DNA from: an uncultured Sinobacteraceae bacterium
Lineage (GTDB): Bacteria > Pseudomonadota > Gammaproteobacteria > Nevskiales > Nevskiaceae
Length of the DNA stretch: 64,000 nt
Assembly (NCBI GenBank): GCA_903822975.1
Contig: CAIJRD010000002.1
Location: forward strand, 372,001 to 436,000
Direction: 5' to 3'
Part shown: in pieces, positions 57,776 through 64,000 of the stretch
Numbering within the stretch: position 1 is the first letter of the stretch
Layout: every line of letters begins with the position of its first letter
Notes under the pieces: model-generated
The model's database searches: none
Seen by the model: only the letters and a program-made list of their open reading frames with translations
What the model was told of the DNA's origin: nothing
Made by a program: the position numbers and the translations under genes

Positions 57776-60550
57776 ATGGAGACCGGCCTACTCATTCGGA
57801 TCGACGGCAGCGCGCAGGCGCGGTCGGACGCGAGCGCACTGCGCGGGGATCTCGACAAGCTCAAGCTGAGCGGCGAATCCACGGTCGGCGCATTCGATCG
57901 TCTGACGAAGCAGTATTCGTCGGTCGATGCAGCGTCGAAGCTGCTCAGCGCTTCGACCAAGGCCGGTAGCGTCTCGTCCGACACCTTCGCTCAATCGGTG
58001 GTCCGCCAGGAGGCCGCACTCAACCGGTTGGTGGCTCAGCTCAGCACGTCGGCCGCCGCCGCACAGCGGTCCACGGCAGGCCTCGTCACGCATGCTGCGG
58101 AGAGCCAAGCGGCATCGCATGCGATGGACTTATTCAGCGGCGCCACGACGCGCGCGAAAACCGAACTGCTGGTCCTGGCCCATGAGCTTTCGCAGGGCAA
58201 CACGCGACGCTTTGGTGGCTCGCTGCTGGTGTTGGCAGAGGAAGTCGGCGCCTCGGGAATAATCTTCAGCGCGACCACTGGCGTTATCGCCGCACTGCTC
58301 GCACCGGTGGCGCTCATCGGCGTTGCTGCCATTCGATCGGCTCAGGACACTGCCGCGTTCAATACCGCCATTCAGTTGAGCGGCAACTTTGCCGGCGTCA
58401 CTCGGCAGCAGTATGAGGCCATGGCAACCGGGGTGGCATCTGCCACGAACGGCAAGATCGCTGCGGCGCGCGGTGTCCTGAATGATCTGATCCGGACCGG
58501 ACAGTTCGCCAGCGGCGCCCTTGGTCCTGTGGCGAGGGCGATCACGGATATCGCGGACGCATCCGGCGAAGATGTCGGCAAGGTCACGGCAGACTTCGAA
58601 CGCATGTCCGGCGGTGTGGCCAAATGGGCCGCAGAGGCCAACGGCGCGTACCACTTTCTGACCGGCGCGCAGTATCAGTACATCGCTGATCTTGAGCGCC
58701 AAGGACAAACCGAGAAGGCCGAGAAAGAAGTCGCCAAGCTGCTCTATACCCAGATCGAAGCTGGGAAAGAACCGCTCACCGGTCTTTCCGCTGCTTGGCA
58801 CGACCTCAACACAGAAATCACTTCGTCATTCGACATCCTCAAGAAGTTAGTCGCGATCGACATTCGTAGCGAACTTGCGGATCTCGGCCGGCTTCTGGAT
58901 ATTTTCGGACACGGTGGACCGCAGGCGGCATTCGGCGCCTCGCAGTTCATGGCGCAGCCATCGGCACAAGCGAGTGTCGCAGCCGCTGCGGCCGAAAAGA
59001 CGGCTGCCGCCGCGCAACGCAATGCCTTAGAGGTGGCTGCACGTCAGGCTGTATCCCAGTCGACCGATGCGCTTAACCAGCAGATCACAACCTATGGCAA
59101 AGGACAGGTCGCGATCGAGCAATACGCAAAATCCTTGGATCTCGCCAAGGCTGCATCGATCGGTGATGCGGCCGAACGTCAACGCTACATCGCGGACATC
59201 GACGCGATTTACGCACCAGCGATCAAGGCAGCCGCGGCCGTAGACCGGTTGACGAATGCGAACGAGGCGCAAGCACAGGCGATTCGAGATCAAGAGGCGG
59301 CGCGCAAGAACATCGAGCAGCATGCGAATGCCCTGGATCAGTTCAATAGCTCGCTGGACGCGATCATCGAAAAGTCTGGCTCAAACGGAAACAGTGCACT
59401 CGACAAATACCTGTCGCAGATGGAGCAAATCGATCGGATCCGCAGGCAAGCGAGCAAGTCGGACTTGGCTGATGTCGAAACGCAGCGGAAGCTCACCGAA
59501 GCAACCAAATCCGCCGGCGATGCATTCCAGTATCAATCCGAAAAGTTTCGAGACGCCTTCGACAACGACACCAACAAGCTCATCGTCGGCAACACGATTG
59601 ATCCCTACCTGTTGAAGATTGCGCAGGCCACCGCAGAGTTCAAACGGGCGGCCGAGGAAGCCAAGCGCGCGCTCGATAACAAGTCCATTACCCAGCCTGA
59701 GTACGACAGCCGCATCGGTGCGCTGGGTCAGCAACGCGACCTGCAGACGCAGAACGCGCAGCTCGGAAACAGCTTCGCAGGCCATGCCACTGGCATCACC
59801 GATGTGCAGAAATTGCAGCAGGCTCTAAACCCGCTCAAGACATCTGCAAATCAGGTTGGCGACGTCTTGCACCAAGCGTTCAGCCGCGCCAATGACGACC
59901 TAGCCGACATGGTTTCGCACATGGTCCTGTTCGGCAATCGTGGCCAGATTTCAGGCAAGCAGATCGAGCAATCGCTCATCCAAGGTGTCGTCGGCGGCCT
60001 GATAAAAGTTGGCCTGCAGATGGCCGAAAATTTTGCATTAGGCGAAGCTCTGAAGGCTGCAGGCTTGGTGACGAGCGTTTCGACCTCCGCAGCTACAGCC
60101 GCTGCCGCGGCGCCCGCTGCCGCTGCCACGAGCATCTATAGCTTCGGTGGCGCCGCACTTGCTGGTGGAGCGGCACTGATCGCAACGCTGGCACTTTCGA
60201 AGACGCTCTTTTCGGCAAGCCAGGGTTTTGATGTCCCTGCTGGCGTGAATCCACTGACGCAGTTGCATGAGCAGGAAATGGTACTGCCAGCCAGCCTCGC
60301 GAATCCGATGCGCAGTCTGCTTGCGGGCGGCGGCAGCAAGGGCATCACCGTTCAAGTGACGAACAACCATTCCGGCGCAGACGTAGCGGTCGGAAATGTG
60401 CTCACGCAAGCCGACGGCTCATTGATTCTGGAGATGGCCGTCAACCGCGCGCGTGCAGACATGCTTGGCCGCCTCGGCAACGCCGGATCCCCCGAGAACG
60501 CCGCAATCCGCAACGTGCACGGCACCGGCTCACCGCGCGGCAGCCGTTAA
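57776..60550 (+). CDS. Phage tail tape-measure protein
   Basis: 924 residues, the longest gene of the element. Typical of tape-measure proteins: Ala-rich helices throughout, coiled coils (QYIADLERQGQTEKAEKEVAKLL), hydrophobic segments (about 162-187, and near 790-820) that can act in genome delivery, and a C-terminal VNRARADML-like end. By family logic its length sets tail length and implies a siphovirus-like tail. Follows the unknown protein by 3 bp. Confidence 0.82.
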   Translation: METGLLIRIDGSAQARSDASALRGDLDKLKLSGESTVGAFDRLTKQYSSVDAASKLLSASTKAGSVSSDTFAQSVVRQEAALNRLVAQLSTSAAAAQRSTAGLVTHAAESQAASHAMDLFSGATTRAKTELLVLAHELSQGNTRRFGGSLLVLAEEVGASGIIFSATTGVIAALLAPVALIGVAAIRSAQDTAAFNTAIQLSGNFAGVTRQQYEAMATGVASATNGKIAAARGVLNDLIRTGQFASGALGPVARAITDIADASGEDVGKVTADFERMSGGVAKWAAEANGAYHFLTGAQYQYIADLERQGQTEKAEKEVAKLLYTQIEAGKEPLTGLSAAWHDLNTEITSSFDILKKLVAIDIRSELADLGRLLDIFGHGGPQAAFGASQFMAQPSAQASVAAAAAEKTAAAAQRNALEVAARQAVSQSTDALNQQITTYGKGQVAIEQYAKSLDLAKAASIGDAAERQRYIADIDAIYAPAIKAAAAVDRLTNANEAQAQAIRDQEAARKNIEQHANALDQFNSSLDAIIEKSGSNGNSALDKYLSQMEQIDRIRRQASKSDLADVETQRKLTEATKSAGDAFQYQSEKFRDAFDNDTNKLIVGNTIDPYLLKIAQATAEFKRAAEEAKRALDNKSITQPEYDSRIGALGQQRDLQTQNAQLGNSFAGHATGITDVQKLQQALNPLKTSANQVGDVLHQAFSRANDDLADMVSHMVLFGNRGQISGKQIEQSLIQGVVGGLIKVGLQMAENFALGEALKAAGLVTSVSTSAATAAAAAPAAAATSIYSFGGAALAGGAALIATLALSKTLFSASQGFDVPAGVNPLTQLHEQEMVLPASLANPMRSLLAGGGSKGITVQVTNNHSGADVAVGNVLTQADGSLILEMAVNRARADMLGRLGNAGSPENAAIRNVHGTGSPRGSR

Positions 60551-60573
60551 AACAATCACCCCAAAGGACAACA

Positions 60574-60966
60574 ATGATCAACCTCGATTCACTACGAATA
60601 GACGTCGATGCAGCCGAAAACGGAAAGACGTTCACGCTGAGCAGCGGCATGGTCGTGAAGCTGCGTCGAACGAACTGCAAGGCCCACAAGACCGCAATGG
60701 CGGAATTGCTCGAGCCGCACGCAGCATCGATCGCGGTGCGCAAGGAATTACCGCCTGGCGTATTTACCGACATCGCACTGAAGGCATTCGCTTCGGCGGT
60801 GATCGTCGGCTGGGATGTCGTCGATTGGGACGGCCCATTCGAATACACGCCAGCCAATGCCGAAAAGCTGCTGCGCGAACCTGCCCTGCACGACATTGCC
60901 GACGAAATGGCTGCGATCGCAGGGTCGGCTGATTACTTTCGACTTGCTGTAACTACGGCCACCTAA
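60574..60966 (+). CDS. Tail assembly chaperone-like protein
   Basis: 130 residues. GMVVKLRRTNCKAHKTAM, the VIVGWDVVDWDGPFEYTPANAEKLL segment and the DIADEMAAIAGSADYFR end follow the pattern of small proteins encoded with tape measures that chaperone tail assembly. Usually such genes precede the tape measure; here it follows. GGAC-type ribosome site (AAAGGACAACA) precedes the ATG. Confidence 0.65.
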   Translation: MINLDSLRIDVDAAENGKTFTLSSGMVVKLRRTNCKAHKTAMAELLEPHAASIAVRKELPPGVFTDIALKAFASAVIVGWDVVDWDGPFEYTPANAEKLLREPALHDIADEMAAIAGSADYFRLAVTTAT

Positions 60967-60978
60967 GGAGATTCACCA

Positions 60979-61251
60979 ATGGCAACTATCGACGATCTTA
61001 TCGACGGCCGCGCGGCTGCAGGCGCCGCCTACTCAGCTGCAGCGCAAGCCTACCTCGCGGCCTGGGTTGAATTGCATGCATACGACATGGCAGTGGGCAA
61101 CGCTGCCTTTGCACAAGGCGAGCAGAACGGTTTCAACGAACTTCCAGTTGTGCTTCTCCATCCCGCATTCCTCCATGGCTCATTCGGCGGAACAGCGCTG
61201 GTCGACGCTGCAAATGCGCGGAACGTGGCGCTGATCCGCAGTGTCAGCTGA
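60979..61251 (+). CDS. Small element protein, unknown
   Basis: 90 residues, AAGGAG 8 nt before the ATG (60966-60971). Ala-rich helical first half (GRAAAGAAYSAAAQAYLAAWVELHAYDM) then a loop-rich tail. Last gene of the rightward block. Could be a minor tail or assembly protein; no homologue recognised. Confidence 0.6.
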   Translation: MATIDDLIDGRAAAGAAYSAAAQAYLAAWVELHAYDMAVGNAAFAQGEQNGFNELPVVLLHPAFLHGSFGGTALVDAANARNVALIRSVS

Positions 61252-61254
61252 CAC
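61241..61254. other. Perfect 14-bp palindrome at the end of the structural block
   Basis: GTGTCAGCTGACAC spans the stop codon of the last rightward gene, and CCGGGT/ACCCGG arms (61259-61264, 61283-61288) follow before the convergent gene at 61293. It may form a terminator-like fold between convergent units, or be a binding site. Confidence 0.4.
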
Positions 61255-61292
61255 CAATCCGGGTTCAATCCGACGCGATGCGACCCGGCTAC

Positions 61293-61523
61293 TTACTGGC
61301 CGGGATTCATATAGCGAGGAAGAAACTTTTTGAATCTCACGCCACAATCGCCTTGATAAGGCCGGGTGTGATCAAACTCCGACAGCCAGATCGTGGCAGG
61401 AATGTCCGCGAACGCCTTGCACACGCGCTTTCCGTTGTCGGTGCCGACAAAATGCGCGCACGCCCAGCACTGCTTGCTGGTCACCGGCAAACCGCCGTCG
61501 AACGTGATTGTTCCGTCGTTCAT
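61293..61523 (-). CDS. Small Cys-containing accessory protein
   Basis: 76 residues. KQCWACAHFVGTDNGKRVCKAF plus PYQGDCGVRFKKF gives four to five Cys in a likely zinc-binding arrangement. Similar short proteins occur in proteobacterial prophages. It reads opposite to the structural genes, 8 bp after the membrane protein, and so belongs to an accessory unit at the right end. Confidence 0.62.
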   Translation of the reverse strand: MNDGTITFDGGLPVTSKQCWACAHFVGTDNGKRVCKAFADIPATIWLSEFDHTRPYQGDCGVRFKKFLPRYMNPGQ

Positions 61524-61531
61524 TCACCATT

Positions 61532-62104
61532 TTACCTGGAGTCCTGCCAAGTACCTGTTCTGAGCCGAACTTCAATTTGCCGATAAATTTTTTCGTTCAG
61601 GTAAGTCCTGTCCCCCTTCTCATGCAGGCGTCGCATGTTGCAGGTCTCGCAGAAGAGCGAAACCATGTAGGCGGAATTCCAATGGTCAATCGCTTCCATT
61701 TGCTCGCCATAAACCAAAACGGTTTGGCAGGTTGGACAGATGGGACAAATGCCGATGGGATCGTCGCCTGAGTAACGCCATACCCATTTCACGCCGAAGA
61801 AGTTATCTGTTCGATATTGCTTGTATGGTGGCTCTGCAGGAGGTGCGGAAATAAACGCGCCGACGATAACAACGACGCATAGCACTACGGCCCCGCAAAT
61901 CAAATAAAGGAGCCAGTTCGGAACAGGCGTTGACCTAACAAGGTGCGCGCTGACACCAACGACAAAATCTGTTGTTGCCTGCCAAGCTGGTTTCGCAAAT
62001 GGCAGTAGGTACGGGACGATCCAACCAACCAGGCCACTGACTGCTGCGAGGGCGATAGCAGCTAATGATTTTTGAAGACTACTAATGGGCTTGTCAGCGC
62101 TCAT
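61532..62104 (-). CDS. Two-helix membrane protein with zinc-ribbon-like tail, accessory
   Basis: 190 residues. Hydrophobic segments at about 13-36 (AAIALAAVSGLVGWIVPYLLPF) and 63-86 (LLYLICGAVVLCVVVIVGAFI) are followed by a cytoplasmic-type domain with CPICPTC and LFCETCNMRRLH, a probable zinc ribbon. No homologue recognised. It sits at the element end, where phages keep lysogenic-conversion or exclusion genes, and starts next to the arm-type repeats. Confidence 0.7.
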   Translation of the reverse strand: MSADKPISSLQKSLAAIALAAVSGLVGWIVPYLLPFAKPAWQATTDFVVGVSAHLVRSTPVPNWLLYLICGAVVLCVVVIVGAFISAPPAEPPYKQYRTDNFFGVKWVWRYSGDDPIGICPICPTCQTVLVYGEQMEAIDHWNSAYMVSLFCETCNMRRLHEKGDRTYLNEKIYRQIEVRLRTGTWQDSR

Positions 62105-62123
62105 CGGTCACCGCCGTCTTACG

Positions 62124-62142
62124 TCGGACACAGGCCGGATAC
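62124..62142. repeat. Integrase arm-type site candidates, right
   Basis: TCGGACAC (62124-62131) and CCGGATAC (62135-62142), period 11 bp, matching the left pair at 47828 and 47839. Together they give a consensus YCGGAYAC on both attP arms. Confidence 0.55.
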
Positions 62143-62151
62143 AACTAAAAA

Positions 62152-62178
62152 GGCCGAAGCGTCGTCATCGCTTCGGCC
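62152..62178 (-). terminator. Element-borne tRNA-Lys terminator copy
   Basis: Same 10-bp stem as 47580-47606, with loop TCGTCAT (one base different). It now ends the rebuilt tRNA-Lys transcript. Sequence between terminator and att core differs in the two copies, so it arrived with the element or through an earlier exchange. Confidence 0.82.
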
Positions 62179-62207
62179 CGTCTTATCTCTTTGAATTTGC
62201 TAGTTAT

Positions 62208-62258
62208 TCTAATGGTGGGCTGTCCCAGACTCGAACTGGGAACCTACTGATTAAGAGT
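62208..62258. repeat. attR: 51-bp core repeat
   Basis: Identical to 47634-47684. It supplies the 3' half of the intact tRNA-Lys gene, so integration rebuilt the tRNA. Confidence 0.93.
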
Positions 62259-62288
62259 CAGCTGCTCTACCGATTGAGCTAACAGCCC
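62213..62288 (-). tRNA. tRNA-Lys (anticodon CTT), integration target
   Basis: 76 nt including encoded CCA (62213-62215). The transcribed strand starts GGGCTGTTAGCTCAATCGG; anticodon loop CTCTTAA gives CTT. The 5' half is chromosomal, while the 3' half lies in the attR repeat. Confidence 0.96.
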
Positions 62289-62306
62289 ACAACGACTTGC
62301 ATTTTT

Positions 62307-62383
62307 TGGGGTGGACGATGGGACTCGAACCCACGACCTCCGGAATCACAATCCGGAGCTCTAACCAACTGAGCTACGCCCAC
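62307..62383 (-). tRNA. tRNA-His (anticodon GTG)
   Basis: 77 nt including CCA (62307-62309). It begins GTGGGCGTAGCTCAGTTGG, with a G at 62384 giving the expected G-1. The anticodon loop TTGTGAT gives GTG. It lies 18 bp upstream of tRNA-Lys on the same strand. Confidence 0.95.
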
Positions 62384-62490
62384 CACAGCCATCTAGTTTA
62401 GCCGATCCTTTGGGTAACAGAAAAGCTTTATTCGCTGACGCCCGCAATCTGGCTGCTTTTTATCGGATCGCGACGCGCAATGATGGCCGC

Positions 62491-63402
62491 CTAGGTGCTC
62501 TGCAAGCCACCAAGACGCGCAACCAGGTCATCCAGCAAGCCGCCCAGTTCGCCGGTGAGCAAGGTCATCGCAGCCTCGAACTCGTCCGCAACGGCTTCGC
62601 GACTGCGTGGCTGGTCGCCGGCATCGTCATCCATCGCCTGAAAGCGCAGTCGCTTGATGGCGAATTGATCGGTTAACACGAACGCCAGGCGCTCGCGCCA
62701 GATCAGGCCAAGCTTGCTGACCGTCTTGCCGCCCTTGATTAGCGATCGAATCTCCTGACCATCGAGCCCGTGGCGAACGTAGCGCACGGCCGCCGCATTC
62801 TGTTCGCCGCCGATCAACTCGCAATCCTGATCCAGTGCGAATTCGTTCGAGGCCTTGCCGGCCATCAACCACGTCGTCATCGCCGCACCCACGGCGGTTT
62901 GAGTCGCAATCGGCGTCGCTGGAAATTCGCCCAGGTCGCTGCGCAGGACGCTGGCGACTTCTTCGGCGACCTTGGGCGACGACGTATCGACCACGAACCG
63001 CCGTTGCGTCGGATCGATCCAGGCGCGGATGGCCTTGTCGCGCACGAAGGCGCGCGGTCGCAATTCATCGGCAATGCGTTCTTTCAAATCGCGCATCTGC
63101 TTGCGGCCCAGTGCGAAGCCCTGCTGGCGTTCGATTTCGACCGCCCTTTCTTTCGCGGTCTGATTGATCACCGCCGCTGGCAGCAGTTTCTGCTGCACGC
63201 CGAGCGTGACCAGCATGTTGCGCGCCTGGTTGAATACGAAGCCGCTGTCGGGCGCCGGCAGCAGCCAGCCCTGGCTCTGCATGCTCGCGGCATTGCAGGG
63301 CAGCAGCGGGTGCGCAGACAGTGTTTGCTCAAGCTTCGCGGGGGTGACGTCCCAGCCCGAAGCAAGCGTGAATACCTGCAGGTTTTTGAACCAGATCGAC
63401 AT
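62491..63402 (-). CDS. rdgC: Recombination-associated protein RdgC
   Basis: 303-residue ring-shaped dsDNA-binding protein that limits RecA activity. MSIWFKNLQVFTL start, PLLPCNAASMQSQGWLLP, VFNQARNMLVTLGVQQKLLPAAVIN and WIDPTQRRFVVDTSSP segments match the family throughout. ATG at 63402 is the family start. It lies upstream of tRNA-His. Confidence 0.96.
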   Translation of the reverse strand: MSIWFKNLQVFTLASGWDVTPAKLEQTLSAHPLLPCNAASMQSQGWLLPAPDSGFVFNQARNMLVTLGVQQKLLPAAVINQTAKERAVEIERQQGFALGRKQMRDLKERIADELRPRAFVRDKAIRAWIDPTQRRFVVDTSSPKVAEEVASVLRSDLGEFPATPIATQTAVGAAMTTWLMAGKASNEFALDQDCELIGGEQNAAAVRYVRHGLDGQEIRSLIKGGKTVSKLGLIWRERLAFVLTDQFAIKRLRFQAMDDDAGDQPRSREAVADEFEAAMTLLTGELGGLLDDLVARLGGLQST

Positions 63403-63641
63403 GGATGTGCTTGGTGGATACCGAAATGCTGGCGACGAACTGGCCGCCGCAGGCTTCCGGCTTGATGGTGAGAAGGAATTTCCCATTATCGCAGATGCGC
63501 GATGCCCTCCAAGCCTTGCGCACGCGCTCAAGTCTGGGCGCGATGGCGCCGGATCGAGGTCAGTCGAGGTCGCTCGACGTTACTCGAGGTCGCAGGCGCG
63601 CGCCGCGCACCGGCCGGCGCCGCAGCTTAGAATTCGCGTAT

Positions 63642-63718
63642 GCGCCCGTAGCTCAGTTGGATAGAGCATCGACCTTCTAAGTCGAGGGCCACTGGTTCGA
63701 ATCCAGTCGGGCGCACCA
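63642..63718 (+). tRNA. tRNA-Arg (anticodon TCT)
   Basis: 77 nt including CCA. Begins GCGCCCGTAGCTCAGTTGG; anticodon loop CTTCTAA gives TCT, reading AGA. The remaining bases to the window end show no feature I can support. Confidence 0.96.
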
Positions 63719-64000
63719 CTTCCCGTTTACGTGGACCTTCGTCCCGGGGCGCACCCCGAGGCTTGCGAACTCCATCGCGTCGACGCCGTATTCGCGAACA
63801 CACGCGGCCGACCCGTTCCTCTGCGCGCGAGTGTGGATTGAAGAACCCCTGCTCGACCGGCGCCTGTGCCCCGGTTATTTCGACGGCAAGATTCACTTCG
63901 ACGCACTTGCGTGGCAAGGCGTCGCGCAACCGGTTCACTCCAACCCTACACTTGCCCTCGGCCACATCAGGGTCGCGTTATTTCCAGCATTCCGCGATCG

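Larger units (their letters stand above)
47634..62258. mobile_element. Integrated phage-like element in tRNA-Lys
   Basis: About 14.6 kb between two perfect 51-bp direct repeats. Contents in order: integrase, unknown protein, excisionase-like HTH, small genes, primase-helicase, divergent HEPN-like gene, iteron-like array, tail-completion-like protein, TerS candidate, split TerL, unknown, tape measure, tail chaperone-like, small unknown, then two minus-strand accessory genes. No portal, head protease, capsid, tail tube, fibre or lysis gene is seen. Frames are intact with many 4-bp overlaps. By eye it is less GC-rich than the flanks. Either a phage satellite or a reduced prophage. Confidence 0.9.

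Noticed and set aside
60453..60932. 159-codon plus-strand frame overlapping the tape-measure end
   Set aside because: Frame-shifted shadow of the tape-measure and chaperone-like genes; the chaperone-like frame has a proper start and ribosome site.
63719..64000. Open plus-strand frame running off the right edge
   Set aside because: No start codon or recognisable domain after tRNA-Arg; too short to judge in GC-rich DNA.

Overview
This window looks like high-GC gammaproteobacterial chromosome, most likely from the Xanthomonadales (Lysobacterales) or a near relative. The evidence is conserved gene order: tRNA-Leu-tig-clpP-clpX; alaC-hom-thrC-recJ; tilS-pyrG-eno-ftsB-ispD; surE-pcm-DedA-nlpD. The genus cannot be set from the sequence alone.

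Layout. 1-1.4 kb: 3' part of a fatty acid cis/trans isomerase gene. 1.8-5.9 kb: a three-gene oxidative operon (SDR, diiron ferritin-like protein, Baeyer-Villiger-type monooxygenase) divergent from a TetR gene, with a perfect operator-like palindrome between them. 6.3-9.9 kb: clpX, clpP, tig and tRNA-Leu. 10-12 kb: haem/siderophore-type ABC permease and ATPase without a binding protein. 12-15.2 kb: a GGDEF/EAL protein with degenerate motifs in both domains. 15.3-21.4 kb: overlapping genes alaC-hom-GNAT-thrC-recJ. 21.5-26.6 kb: peroxiredoxin, NlpD-like LytM protein, DedA, Pcm, SurE, Smr protein and a small membrane-anchored protein. 26.6-29.6 kb: a large TIR-TM-WD40 protein where ispF/truD often lie. 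29.8-35.4 kb: ispD, ftsB, eno, pyrG, tilS. 35.5-39.1 kb: a second TetR divergent from an Old Yellow Enzyme, then a beta-barrel outer membrane protein. 39.1-47.5 kb: a surface-glycan cluster of five glycosyltransferases, a polysaccharide deacetylase and an exporter-type ABC protein.

47.6-62.3 kb is an integrated element of about 14.6 kb in the 3' end of a tRNA-Lys(CTT) gene, bounded by a perfect 51-bp direct repeat. It carries a tyrosine integrase, an excisionase-like protein, a chain of small genes joined by 4-bp start/stop overlaps, a primase-helicase, an iteron-like array and a divergent HEPN/AbiU2-like gene. It also has a tail-completion-like protein, a terminase small-subunit candidate, a terminase large subunit split into ATPase and nuclease genes, an unknown helical protein, a tape-measure protein and a tail chaperone-like protein. 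I see no portal, protease, major capsid, tail tube, baseplate, fibre or lysis gene. Every frame looks intact, so it resembles a phage satellite with its own packaging and tail-length modules at least as much as a decayed prophage. It is the most likely undescribed system here.

62.3-64 kb returns to chromosome: tRNA-Lys (rebuilt), tRNA-His, rdgC and tRNA-Arg. All functional calls come from reading motifs and gene order; no database search was run.
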